Origin: Prionace glauca
Lineage: Eukaryota > Chordata > Chondrichthyes > Carcharhiniformes > Carcharhinidae
NCBI GenBank assembly: GCA_037974335.1
Contig: CM075760.1
Location: 7,251,432 to 7,315,431 of the forward strand
Reading direction: 5' to 3'
Length of the DNA: 64,000 nucleotides
Below the pieces are notes generated by a model. That model was given only the letters and a program-made list of their open reading frames with translations, was not told where the DNA came from and ran no database searches. This document shows positions 20,641 to 31,939 of the stretch, in pieces. The translations under genes were made by a program, and so were the position numbers. Each line of letters starts with the position of its first letter. Positions within the stretch are counted from its first letter, which is position 1.

Positions 20641-21775
20641 CTTGTCACATTACAAAATTAGAAAATTACAATAAAATAGGTCCTATTGTCGATAGCGAGG
20701 AACGTTATCAAAAATTGCAGCAGGACTTTGATCATCTGGGGAAGTCTACCGAGAAATGGCAAATGGGGATCAATACAGATAAGTGTGAGGCGTTACATGT
20801 TGGAAAGTCAAATCAAGGTTCGACTTTCATTGTAAATGGTAGGATCTTCGGGAATATTTTGGCACAGAGAAATCCTGGAATTCAGGTGCACTGTTGTATA
20901 AAGGTAGATAAGGCAGTGAAGAAGGATTTTGGCATGCTGAGCTTTATCAGACAGGGCATGGATTATAGAAATTGGGAAGTTATGCTGCAGTTGTACAGGG
21001 TGTTGGTGAGACCGCATCTGGAGTATTGTGTTCAGTTCTGGTCGCCTTGCTGTAGGAAAAATGTTATTAAACTGGAGACAGCACACAAGAGATTTACAAG
21101 GATGTTGCCAGGACTCAAAAGACTGAGTTATATGGAGAGATTGTACAAACTAGAACTTCTCTCTTTGTAGCATAGGAGACTGAGAGGTGATCTTATAGAT
21201 GAGTATAAAATCGCGAGAGGCATGGATTGGGTGAATGCACACAAAGTTTTCCCCGGGTTGGGGATTCGAGAACTACCCGGCACAGGTTTAACGTAAGAGG
21301 GGTAATAATTAATGGGAACTTTTGGAACATTTTTTTAAACAGAGAGTGATACGTATGTGGAATGAGCTGCCAGAGTAAGTGGTTGAGGCAGGACACGGAC
21401 AAAATTTAAAAGGCATTTGGACAGATATATCGATATGAGAGGTAGAATTCCTCGATCAGTAAAGCAGTTGAGGCCACCTCATTTAATGATTCTAAGGCGA
21501 GGATCGATAAATCTTTGAACTGTAAAGAAATTAAAGATTATGCTGAGAGGGCGGATAAATGGAACTGAGTCCACGAAAAGATCAGCCATGATCTCATTGA
21601 ATGGCGGAGCAGGCTCAAGGGGCCAAATGGCCGACTCCTGCTCCTAATTCTTATGTTCTTATGTTTAAAGGGATATGGGCCAAATACAGGCAAATGGGGT
21701 TAGCTTAGATGGACATTTTGGTCGACGTGGAGCAGTTTGGGCCAAGGGCCTGTCTCCATGCTGTAGATTCTATGA
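20641..21775 (+). mobile_element. LINE RT C-terminal fragment, with another LINE tail inserted
   Basis: Codes LQQDFDHLGKSTEKWQMGINTDKCEALHVGK, MLQLYRVLVRPHLEYCVQFW and MLPGLKRLSYMERLYKLELL. The 3' UTR is interrupted at about 21441-21667 by the 3' end of a TTCTTATG-tailed LINE (gatcagccatgatctcattgaatgg..ttcttatgttcttatg) and resumes to a tail ending ctgtagattctatgattc. Confidence 0.7.
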
Positions 21776-21939
21776 TTCTTTGGCCCATTTATTCCTGCGT
21801 CTTGTTTCCTGTTCTCAAACTTCTGTCCAAGAGATTCTATTTTAGGCAATAAATAACTGCATGCCCCGCACTGTTTTGTGGTTTTAAGTATTATAAATCC
21901 GGCTCCATCGGCAGGGAGAGATAGAGAGTGAAACATATT

Positions 21940-22040
21940 GACTTTAAAGAGGGAATTGGATAAGTAACTGAATGGGAACCTTTTACAGGGATATGGGAAA
22001 TGGGCAGGGAAATTGGATTAATTGGTGGAGTGAGACCATG
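21940..22040 (+). mobile_element. LINE 3' UTR remnant
   Basis: Wording gaattggataagtaactgaatggg..gggatatgggaaatgggcaggg resembles the 3' end of CR1-like copies elsewhere. Short and uncertain. Confidence 0.35.
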
Positions 22041-22381
22041 GAAGGATCCAAACTTAATAATGAGAATATTAAAATGGAGCTTCTGCCAGAACGGGGACAG
22101 ATGTGGGACAGTGATAATGGGTGAATGCAGCACGGTGAGAGTTAGGGGATGGGAAACAGGATTTCAGATGATGTGATATTTTTGCAGCATTGTAACAAGA
22201 GCTATGTGAACGGTGGAGTAATCTAGTCGGGATTTACCTATGATACAGGCAAGGATTTATTCAGTAGCTGGTCTGATGCAGAGATGGAAATGTCTACTGT
22301 GGTGGAGATGGCTGTGAACTGGATTGGAGATGGAGAGAATATGGAGACAGAAATCCCTTCAAATCAAAAGGGCTTACAGAT

Positions 22382-22708
22382 AGAAATCCTACAGTGGAGA
22401 AGGAGGCCATTCGGCCCATCGAGTCTGCAGGCCCAGAATTCCACCCAGGCCGTATCCCAGTAACCCCTCTATTTATCCCGCTAGTCCCTCTAACCTACGA
22501 ATCCTGGGAAAGTAAGGGAGAAATTTGCGCAGCCAATGTAGCTAACCCGCATATCCTTGGACTGTGGGACGAAAGTGGAGGAGACTCACGCAGACACGGG
22601 GAGAGCATGCAATCCCCACACAGACAATGACCCAAACTGGGAATGGAACCCGGGTCCCTGCTCTGTGAGGCAACACTGCTAACCACTCTGCCACCATGCC
22701 ACCTAAAA
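22382..22708 (-). mobile_element. HE1-like SINE, near full length
   Basis: Plus strand starts atcctacagtggagaaggaggcc (tail reversed) and ends ctaaccactctgccaccatgcc (tRNA head reversed). Fairly well preserved. Lies just downstream of GPCR exon 1, in the putative intron. Confidence 0.8.
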
Positions 22709-22893
22709 TCATGTGTATGGGCTCATCCCAAATCCGATATGGGCTGGGGGATGGCAGTGAAGTCAGGTGGGCCGGGAACAGAGTTTGTGATGGGAACAGA
22801 AAACAATGGCTTCCATCTTCAACAAAGTAAACGGCAAGAATAGGCATGAAGTTAAATAGTTTGCCCAATAAATAAGAGATAGGGGATACTTGC

Positions 22894-23305
22894 CAGGGAC
22901 ACCAACAATAGCCAGGGTGGGATAATAACCTGCTTGAATAATGTGAAGTATAAAGTAGATCCGCAGTGCTAAGGACAGCCAATCACTATATTCAGAAAGA
23001 TATAACAGTGCCTGGGATAAACCCCTGTCCATTAGTGGGACATTCGAATCTTTTGTTCTCAGATTCTGATTCACTGTTGTAACATTCCGTTCTATTGTTC
23101 TGAGATTCTGATCCACTGTTGTAACATTCCAATCCATTGTTCTCAGATTCTGATCCATTATTGGAAGCTTCCAATCTCTTGTTCTCAGATTCTGACACAC
23201 TGTTGGAAGATTCCAATCACTTGTTCTCAGACTCCGATCGTACTTCCCCCTCTTTCTGGAACTGTTGGTTCTTGTCAGTACCAGAGTTGATCCTGCTGCT
23301 AACAT
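22894..23305 (-). CDS. Probable exon 1 of the GPR139-like receptor, with 14-aa repeats
   Basis: On minus an open frame from ATG 23305 runs MLAAGSTLVLTRTNSSRKRG, then five 14-residue repeats of the type NLRTMDWNVTTVDQ, then LSLALRIYFILHIIQ and AGYYPTLAIVGVP, the expected start of TM1 in GPR139-like receptors. It ends at 22894 before GCAAGT, a GC-type donor. Joining to exon 2 at 12825 keeps phase and gives GVPVNIITIVIL, matching the family. The receptor would be ~437 residues with a ~10-kb intron. N-x-S/T sequons (NSS, NVT twice) suit an extracellular N-terminus. The link between exons is an inference. Confidence 0.65.
23012..23263. repeat. 42-bp tandem repeat in GPCR exon 1
   Basis: Units beginning tgttctcag at 23054, 23096, 23138, 23180 and 23222, exactly 42 bp apart, with partial units at the edges. 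Each codes 14 residues on the minus strand, and differences between units keep the frame open. Confidence 0.85.
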
Positions 23306-23779
23306 TATGGGGTATCACTCTGAAAGGAGGCCCTTATTAATGAAAAAGGGAAACCCTCCAGTGGCACATTTGGGATCCATGGAGACTGACATTAATTACA
23401 GTCACAGAACAAACAAGTTCAGTTAACACATTTCAATCCAAAACATTTTATATCACAATCAAGTCAAAGATGTCTTCACTGGTGTGGGATATATGATGGT
23501 CACTGAGGGCAGAAATAGTGGAAATAGTGGGTTTGCTGACGATAATCTTTCAATACTCCTTGGATATGGGATTGCTGGCAGAGGATATGAGGTTGTTAAT
23601 TTTCCAGCTGAATTATAAAAAGGAGAATGGGATAATCCCTGAAAACACTGGGCAGTCAGTCAGGAGGACGGGAACCTATGTAAGGAATCCGAGAAGGAGG
23701 GAGAAAGGACAAAATGTGGGGAGAATGATCCAACTACGTCAATAATCAGGAACAAGGTTAAGAGGAAGGAGAACTCAGG
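23306..23779. other. Unassigned sequence 5' of GPCR exon 1
   Basis: No gene or repeat recognised. If exon 1 is real, its promoter should be here. No TATA or CpG island stands out. Confidence 0.4.
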
Positions 23780-24822
23780 AGATATTACTAATGGAAGTGT
23801 TAGAATTCAAAAAGAAACTATAAAAACTAGTATAAAGCCACTTTATCTGAATGCTCGTAGCATTCGAAACCAGATAAGTGAGTTGACAGCGCAAATCATT
23901 GCGAACAAGTATGATTTGTTGGCCATTACAGAGGCGTGGTTGCAGGATGGTCACAACTGGGAGTTAAATATTCAGGGGATTCAGGCTGTTCAAAGGGACC
24001 GACAGAAAGGTAAATGAGGTGCTGTACCTGAATTTTAAGAATGACATCAGGGCAGTAGTGAGAAATAACATGGGTTTTATGGAGAAAAGATTGAATCCAT
24101 TTGTGTGGAGATTAGAAATAGTGAAGAGAAAAGGTCATTGCTAGGCGTAGTCTATACGCTGCCAAATAATGACATCATAGTGGGGCGAGTATTAAACGAA
24201 GAAATAACTGATGCATGTAAACCTGGTACAGCACTTATCATGGGGGACTTTAATCTAAATATCAATTGGTCAAACCAGGTCAGTCAAGGCAGCCACGAGG
24301 AGGCGTTCATAGATTGGATCTGCAATAGCTTCCTTGAACAGTATTCAATGGAACCTACAAGGGAGCAAGCTATCCTAGATCTGGTCCTGTAAATGAGATG
24401 GAACAATTAATGATCTTGCACTTCGGGATCCTCCTGGAAGAAGTGATCTCACTACGGTTGAATTTAAAATACAAATGAAGCATGAGAAGGTTAAATCCAA
24501 AACCACTATTTTTTTTGCTCAAGCAAGGAGACGACAAAGGGAAGAGGGAGGAATTGGTGAAGGTAGACTGGGAACAAAAACTTTATAGTGGAACAATTGA
24601 GGAACAGTGGAGGACATTCAAAGCGATCTTTGACACTGCTCAGCAAAAGTATATACCAGTGATAAGGAACGACTGTAGAAAAAGAGATAATCAGCCATGG
24701 ATATCTTAGAAATAGAGGACAGATCATTATGTTTAAGTCAGAGATAGATGGATTTCTGCTTGGGAAACGGACCAAAGATTAAGGGGTCGGAATACGAAAT
24801 TGGCGTCGAGAAACCGCACAGG
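23780..24822 (+). mobile_element. LINE ORF2 endonuclease fragment
   Basis: Reads LYLNARSIRNQISELTAQII, DLLAITEAWLQDGHNWE and LIMGDFNLNINW, hallmarks of an APE-type endonuclease, then IDWICNSFLEQ..PTREQAILDLVL and a broken linker. It joins a LINE 3' piece at about 24706, where similarity to copies A and C begins. Confidence 0.75.
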
Positions 24823-25435
24823 AGCGGCATTATGGCACAATGATTACCCCTGCTGCCCCACAGCGCCAGGGACCCGGTTCGATTTCAGCCTCGGGTGAAT
24901 GTGTGGAGTCTGCACGTTCTCCCCGTGTCTGTGTGGGTCTCCTCCGGATGTTCCTGTTTCCTCCCACAGTCCAATGATACGCGAGTTAGATTGATTGCCC
25001 ATGACAAATTGACCCTAGTGTCAGGGGGATGGCATGGTAAATATATGGCGTTACAGCAATGGGCCTGAGTGGGATTGAATCATAGAATACAATCCCTACA
25101 GTGCAGGAGGAGGCCATTTAACCCATTGAGCCTGCGCCGACAACAATCCCACCCAGGACCTGCGCTATCCCCGTAACCCCACACCTTTACCTTCTAATCC
25201 CCCTGACATTAAGGAGCAATTTACCGTGGCTAATCAACCTAATCAACGTCCTTGGAGTGTTCGGTTCAGGATTGGGCCGATTCAGACTAGATGCGCCGAA
25301 TGTCCTCCTTGTGCATAGTAGGGATTCTATGATTCTGTAGGGATTTTAAACATATCGGCCATGATTGAAAGGTGAAATAGGCACGTTGGGCCGAATGGCT
25401 TAATTCTGCTGCTATCTCTTATGGCCTTGTCAGTG
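24823..25435. mobile_element. Nested SINE pair and LINE tail, copy B
   Basis: Same arrangement as at 4733-5342: plus SINE, minus SINE 3' half inside it (about 25085-25255), plus SINE tail, LINE tail. More diverged than the A and C versions. Confidence 0.7.
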
Positions 25436-25477
25436 AAGCTGATTCTTCCCTCTCACCACACACTGTACCCACTCAGT

Positions 25478-25597
25478 CATAAGAACATAAGAAATAGGAG
25501 CAGGAGTAGGCCATCTAGCCCTTCGAGCCTGCCCAGCCATTCAATAAGATCATAGCTGATCTGAAGTGGCTCAGTTCCACCTGAGCCTGAGTCACTG
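25478..25597 (-). mobile_element. LINE tail insertion specific to copy B
   Basis: Plus strand cataagaacataagaaataggagcaggagtagg..gatcatagctgatctgaagtgg is the TTCTTATG-tailed LINE 3' end reversed. Absent at the matching place in A and C. Confidence 0.75.
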
Positions 25598-25804
25598 AGT
25601 CTCAGATATGTAATAGTGGAGATCAAAGAGCTTCAGCTGATCACTGAAACTCATTGAAATCTTATCTCAATCTGTGACGGGTAGATTGTAAATTGTTGAT
25701 TGGACGGGAACTTTGAGATCAGAAAGTGACTGTAAAAACAGATTCTGTTCCGGCAGTGCTTGGAGTTTTAAAGGTTAGTCACAGCCCCGGGCTCTGCAGC
25801 CGCC

Positions 25805-26408
25805 ATGGAGTTCCTCACTGTCTGCATTGTGTTCGGGCTGTTTCTTATCAGTAAGGATGACTCCAATCTGGTTAAATGTTATCGCGATCTGAACCTTTAG
25901 CTCTGCTTCTCCCCAGTGGTGGTTCTTGACCCTGCTGTGTATTTCCACCATCATTTGTTTTTATTTCATAACTCCAGTTATGTCTCGGTGAATATAAAAT
26001 GTTAATGTTATTTCAGCAGCACGTCCAACACTTAGATTGTTTTTCTTTTTTGAACCGTGTTACAGATCCGAGTGATGGAGACTCTGTTTCTCAGCCGCAG
26101 TTTATGGAGAGGAGAGAAGGTGAAACGGTGACTATCGGATGTACCTACAGCACTACAGCAAGCGACTACATCTTATATTGGTACAGACAGCAGCCACAGA
26201 AAGACTTGCAGTTCATTATATTGAAACCCACCTGGGGTGATCAAGAGAGAGGGGAAGGTTTTAGACCCAATTTCTCTATTGATCTCCAGACCTCGGCTAC
26301 ATTAACTATTTTAACCATCTCGAGCCTGCAGCTGACTGACGCTGGCCGCTATTACTGCGCTTTCAGACTCACAGTGATAGAAAGCAGTCTCATAACAGTA
26401 CAAAAACT
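25805..26408 (+). CDS. TCR V gene segment V6 (copy B), intact
   Basis: Leader exon 25805-25850 (MEFLTVCIVFGLFLI, donor GTAAGG) and V exon 26066-26369 after TTACAG: NPSDGDSVSQPQFMERREGE, TVTIGCTYSTTASDYILYWYRQQP, a GFRPNFSIDLQTS FR3 and LTDAGRYYCAFR. Cys23, Trp41 and Cys104 are present. RSS: CACAGTG (26370-26376), 23-bp spacer, ACAAAAACT (26400-26408). This is the uninterrupted relative of V4 and appears competent. CDR1 is shorter here than the presumed pre-insertion CDR1 of V4. Upstream AGTGACTGTA replaces the AGTGACGTTA of V4. Confidence 0.9.
26370..26408 (+). promoter_or_regulatory. V6 recombination signal (23-RSS), consensus
   Basis: CACAGTG, 23-bp spacer, ACAAAAACT, identical heptamer and nonamer to V4. 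Confidence 0.9.
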
Positions 26409-26622
26409 GCTTCACACCTATCATTGGGTGCTCCAGTCTGTTGAGGTTTGTGTGGAGAATCGCACAAAGTAACAGTCAGATTGAGCAGCGGCGCTGTCAG
26501 CCGCTCAGACACACACCCAGAGGAAACCACATTAACCTCGAATCAAACTGTCACCCAATTCAATCCAGGATCGGCTGAGACAACACACAGCAGAATCCCA
26601 TCAGACTGAAAGGTTAATCAGC

Positions 26623-26656
<34 letters not shown>

Positions 26657-27585
26657 AGCTACCAGTTAAAGAGTTTGTGTTTCGTTTCCAATTGTTATTT
26701 GCTTCAATTCAGGTTTGTCTGGGAAGATCAGTTTCACCAAATAAAGGTTCCTCACACTTAATAATGTTTCAAAGTTGCCTGACAGCAGCTCATGGATTCC
26801 AGAGCTGTGAGATTTAACCCGGGAATGGGACGATAGAAAACGGGCCGGGGCGGTAGGGGATATCTCCGGCTGACACAAGATGAGGTTGAGGGAGTTAACA
26901 CAAGATAGAACAGGTGGGGAGAAATGTATGTCTAAAAACAGTTCAATCTGAGAACCGAGAAACAAGCAGCGATCAAAATAATGCAGCAGGTCAAAGAATG
27001 TGACTGTAAGGTAGGGTCTGAGTTTACAATGTAAACTGGTGATAACTTGAAAGGTATGTTTTCCTATCCCTGTGCATACTTCCTGTTAAAAACCTGAGCA
27101 ATGTTCCTATGCAGGTGAGTGTGGCCCAGTCTTTGCATCAGCTCAACGGCTCCCTATATTCAATGCTGCAATATCTGTGACGTTTAGCCATGGAACTGTT
27201 TTAGGAATCCTTCAGTGGATCAGCCCTGTCACTATCTGGACCCTCTGCTTAGTATCGAAGAAATTTCAAAGGCTGAATGAGACCTCAGCAGAGCATCGGC
27301 TCATTGCTCGCTAACTCTCCATGTTGAAAGTTTGATCAACTGTGCTATGCAGGCACGTATATCCTTACTCCCGAAGTTGTACACTTCCTATATCACCCAA
27401 TGCACCTATACACTTTGAGAGAGATATAAATGTCATTGACATAGGCAAGAGTGAGTTTAAGCGGAATGATACAGAGACAATCCAACTGAGGGACAAAGAT
27501 GAACGCGGCCTGAGAGCAGTGAATGATACAGAGACACACCAAGGAAGGACATTGCTACAAGTGAGTATTTATAAATACTCATCAG
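26409..27585. other. Intergenic block, copy B
   Basis: Matches 7889-9069. Contains a (GA)n microsatellite at about 26627-26655 that is short or absent in A and C. No gene recognised. Confidence 0.55.
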
Positions 27586-27782
27586 AGGAGGCTGTGGTGC
27601 AGTGTTATTTTAAATGGGCGAATCCCTCTTTTGAAACAGTGATACCTAGTTATAGATTCACGCAGAAGAGGAACTATCCTCTTCACATCCACCTTGTCAA
27701 GACCTCTTTGTATTTTATACATATCAATCAAGTAGCCGACTCTTATTCTGAATTCCAGTGGATACAAACATTGTCTCTCTAA
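27586..27782 (-). mobile_element. Antisense LINE relic, copy B
   Basis: Minus strand LEFRIRVGYLIDMYKIQRGLDKVDVKRIVPLL, a decayed RT C-terminal region, same relic as 9070-9262. Confidence 0.65.
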
Positions 27783-28109
27783 CCTTTCCTCATGAAATAA
27801 TCCGGCCTTAAAAACAAAACCTGAATGCCAGAAATTTGTACGGACACACAGAATGAAAAACTGAAACTAATGAAACTCAAGGATCCACTCACACAAACTG
27901 AAAACTGCTCACTGTTACCAAGGAACCCGATATAGAGGGAATCTGGGGATTCTCAAGAGAATGAGGCGAACAAAAATAGGAAATGACATCAAATAAAGAG
28001 GCAACAATGAATAGACAAGGCAACAGGGGGGGGGGGGGCGAGAGTAAGCAGTTAATGGCAACACAAGAAAAGTTATGAAATTGTAAAATTTAAATAGCTG
28101 AATGACAAG

Positions 28110-29280
28110 AAATATTACACAATGTACTTGCACAGATGAGCGAGCTTCCTCTTGATGCATAAGCTAAGTGTCTGCCTGTACTCAATGATGAAACAAAACT
28201 GAGCAGTTTCTCGTGTACTGTTGACTTATCTCATGCCTCCATCTATGTCATGGCATGCCATTCCTCATTTATTACAGCACTGTTTCACAGTCTACGGCAA
28301 TCGATCAGAAAACCCTGTTCATCGACCCATACCCATCGATTCATATCCATCTGTGATAAACACTCACCAACATAGGATGGAACAATTACCTGACACGCTT
28401 GCATAGACATCTCCAGCGTAGACTCCAGTCGCTTTTGAGCTCCCAAGCACCAGCTGTATCAGTCTTGCTTTCTGATACAGCCTGTTCAAGGAAAGTAAAG
28501 GAAGAAAAGCTGTAATGATAATTGCGGAGATCAGTTGCTTAGTGTCCAGAACTTAACAGCGGCTATCCTTTGAAAATTGCATTAGAAAAATAAACTAATG
28601 GCCAAAGAAGGAGGAAGTGGAATATTGAAAAAAGGAATCCCGGATAAATAAAACCATTTAATTCTGTTTTCCTGTCTACGTTCCCCGCGACTGCAGCTTC
28701 AACCAATGGATTACTGCATATCCCTGGGACACACAATTCAGCCCGGTTGAAGCCTCCCAGTACACAGAACACAAGCTCAGCAAAACGTACATAGATTATA
28801 TCCCTCTCACTGAACCATCGAGCAGCATTTACCCAATACCTGAGTGAATCACAGTCAATATTCACACCAAGTTTCCAAAACGATTCAGTGTTAAATTCTT
28901 CCATCTGCTGTGAATCTGGAAATGAGCATCTGTTTTACCCAAAGACTTATTTCCCACGGTTAGCCCTCAGGTTTGCAATTCAATTTATGTTGGGTATTGA
29001 AGCGAATTTCAAAATGAAGAGAAAAGAAGGGAAATATTAAATCTTGAGACAGATCCTGAGGGAAATGGATCACAATATTTGGAAGGAGTTGCAGCTGGGA
29101 ATGGCGTTATTGATGACTGAGTGGAAAATATTGGATCCTTGGGCTTCTGGTTGTCGGTTCTCTTCCCTCCCATTGAATTCCTCCCTGCGATAAGACACAT
29201 GGATTCATTTTACCTGCACATTCATAGGAGAAAGGGAATGACCAACACACTACAGCAATGTTACGGGATCAACATAACCA
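28110..29280. other. Stretch unique to copy B
   Basis: About 1.1 kb that replaces ~220 bp of copies A and C. A 113-residue open frame on minus (28904-28563) shows no family I recognise. A G-run lies just outside at about 28026. I see no clear repeat hallmark. Confidence 0.4.
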
Positions 29281-29841
29281 AACAGACTGGTATTGACCCT
29301 GTGTCTCTTTGTACTGCATCTTTAAACTTCATCTCCTCTCAATGTCGTGTGTCATATATTCGCTTTCCCTGCTTTCCAGGTAAAGCTCGGGTTCACCAAC
29401 TGTCTGTGTCAACATCAAGCGGCTAATTGACCCTGGGAGCTGGACAGTCAGAGGGAGCTGGATGAAAGGCAAAGACTGAAACATGAAGAGAGGCGATATG
29501 ATAGCATTTGGTAAATGATTGTGCCAGTTGCTCTCCGTGATGAATGCCTGCCGTGTGTTACCTTGTAAGTTTCATCGAAGCCACAGTAATGAGGTTGGTG
29601 GGATTTGGGAATTGAACGTGTCACATGAGCAGCTTGCGGGACTATTTCACCTCACTGTCGATTTCATGTTCTAGCGAACAGGAAACGCTGTTTATATTGG
29701 CTGATACAGTCCCTTGTGTTCCATCTAAACATGACAGATGAAAGGATAAGCTTGTTTTTGGTGAATCAAAAGTCTGAAGTAAAAAAATGGAAGGCAGATG
29801 GTTCATGGATAAATTAGTTCTTTTTTAAAGCGCTTGCATCA

Positions 29842-29914
29842 TCTTCACTGATGGTCTCGTGATTAGGATTCAGCACTTTCATTGCTATGACCCCGGTTCG
29901 ATTCCTGATTAGGT
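29842..29914 (+). pseudogene. tRNA-Glu relic, copy B
   Basis: Aligns with the tRNA-like gene at 10342. Loop CTTTCAT gives anticodon TTC (Glu) with a four-of-five paired stem, and the T arm (ccccggttcgattcctg) is recognisable, but the acceptor stem no longer pairs. It shows that the ancestor was tRNA-Glu. Confidence 0.6.
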
Positions 29915-30334
29915 AATGTAGACTCATTTCTGTGTAACGACACTGCGTTACTTCCTGGTCACCACAGATCTCGTGCGAATCAGTATCACTGGGATTTTCT
30001 CTTGTGCGTTTGAATTGGAGATATCACCTGTAAAGAACAGAAGAGAACAGAGCGATAGGGTCCAAAGCACTGACGATAAAAATGGTGATGCAGGTTAGGA
30101 TATGGTTTTTTAATGGGGTAAATTTTATTGTTTCTACTGACACAAATATTTCGCAGATCTGGGTCCAAATCTCGGGCTCAATGACAAGAAATACTTTAAT
30201 TGAATTAAACAGTAAACTCTCCGACCTCCAGCGAAGTGGAAGCAGTTTTTCACTCAGAAACTGATGACTGTATTTAATGTTTTCATGTCATCTGTTCCAC
30301 TGCTGAGGCCATAACAACTCTTCCGCTTGAAATC

Positions 30335-31490
30335 ATTACCTCACAAGAGGTTATTGCAGAAGGTCAGGGGACGTGGAGTTGGGGGTAGGGTGTTAGCGTG
30401 GATAGAGGATTGGTTGTCAAATAGGAGGCAGAGAGTGGGGGTCAATGGGTGCTATTCGGATTGGCGGATGGTGACTACTGGAGTGCCCCAGGGGTCGGTG
30501 CTAGGACCTCAGCTATTTACCATTTATATAGATGATCTGGAGGAGGGAACCAAGTGTATGGTGTCAAAATTTGTTGGTGACACCAAGATTGGTGGAACGG
30601 CAAATTGTGCGGAGGGTGTGGAGAGTCTACAGAAGGATCTAGATAGGCTGGGCGAATGGGCCAGGAAATGGCAAATGGAATTTAATGTTGGCAAGTGCGA
30701 GGTGCTCCACTTTGGTAGGAATAATGGTAGGAAGGATTATTACTTACGTGGCGAAAAACTGCAGCAGGCGACGGTGCAGAGGGACCTCGGGGTCCTTGTG
30801 CATGACTCGCAAAAACTCAGCTTGCAGGTGCAGCAGGTGGTCAGGAAGGCGAATGGAATGCTGGCCTTCATAGCGAAGGGGATTGAATATAAAAGTAGGG
30901 AGGTCTTGCTGCAGCTGTATAGGGCATTGGTGAGGCCGCAGCTGGAGTACTGTGTGCAGTTTTGGGCGCCGTACTTACGCAAGGATATTTTGGCCTTGGA
31001 GGGAGTGCAGAGGAGGTTTACTAGGCTGATGCCGGAGTTGACGGGGTTGAGCTATGAGGAGAGGCTGAATAAACTAGGCTTGTACTCATTAGAGTTTAGA
31101 AGAATGAGGGGAAATCTCATTGAGACGTATAAGATGATGAATGGGATGGAAAGGATAGAGGTGGAGAGGCTCTTCCCGCTCAGAAAGGATTTTAGGACTA
31201 GGGGGCACAGCCTCAAGATAAAGGGGGGGGGGCGGTTTAGAACGGAGTTGAGGAGGGACTTCTTCACTCAAAGGGTGGTGAATCTCTGGAGTTCTCTGCC
31301 CATTGAAGTGGTGGAGGCTACCTCGCTAAATATTTTTAAGACGCGGGTTGATGGGTTTTTGATAAGAGAGGGGTTAATGGTTATGGGCAATGTGGCACAA
31401 CAGATCAGCCATGATCTTATTGAATGGCGGGGCAGGCTCGAAGGGCTAGATGGCCTACTCCTGCTCCTATTTCTTATGTTCTTATTAATT
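30335..31490 (+). mobile_element. CR1-like LINE, 3' part of RT to TTCTTATG tail
   Basis: A long open frame starts within the RT palm (VRGRGVGGRVLAWIEDWLSN, GVPQGSVLGPQLF) and continues to FKTRVDGFLIREG. The catalytic FADD reads FVGD (SKFVGDTKIGG), so this copy is catalytically dead. The 3' UTR reads gatcagccatgatcttattgaatgg..ctcctatttcttatgttctta. It lies at the edge of copy B homology and may mark its end. Confidence 0.85.
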
Positions 31491-31900
31491 CTATTAATCG
31501 TTTATCAGCTCCTAATCGTGACTGGAACAATCCTTTTGTACTCCTTATGTTAATAATTCTCAGTCTGTAAGTGAATTTAAATGAGAGGTGTTGAGTTACG
31601 GTTACTTATTAGGGTTTGCCTCAGCTGGCAGGTTTCAGTTTACACTATAGAATGATACTTCGCTTGTATTTTCAATGTTAGTGCCAAGTGACCCCCAAAT
31701 AAAGAGCAGCCAATTCTTCTCTCGTACAGCGAATCTAAGAATCAGCAGGAATCTGCCTTCGATGTGAACGGTTTTGAATGGTGTTTATGTGGATTATTCT
31801 CGGGGTTTGTGTTCACGGGAATACATTCACGTGTCAATGTCAGACCCGCTATTACAACCGGCACCCAGCAGACAGCAGCTGTGACCCAGAAACCTGCGGC
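31491..31900. other. Intergenic before V7 RSS
   Basis: No repeat or gene recognised. Confidence 0.4.
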
Positions 31901-31939
31901 AGTTTTTGTACGAGGATTTCACCAATTTTCATCACTGTG
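31901..31939 (-). promoter_or_regulatory. V7 recombination signal (23-RSS), consensus
   Basis: CACAGTG, 23-bp spacer 31932-31910, ACAAAAACT. Confidence 0.9.

Larger units (their letters stand above)
24706..30270. repeat. Older third copy of the V4 unit (copy B)
   Basis: Matches 4630-10750 (A) and 55040-61160 (C) in order: LINE fragment, nested SINE pair, V leader and exon, downstream intergenic block, antisense LINE relic, tRNA-Glu relic. It is clearly more diverged than A is from C. It lacks the LINE in the V exon, carries its own insertion (25478-25597) and has a different 1.1-kb stretch at 28110-29280. B therefore split off before the LINE insertion and before the A/C duplication. Confidence 0.88.
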
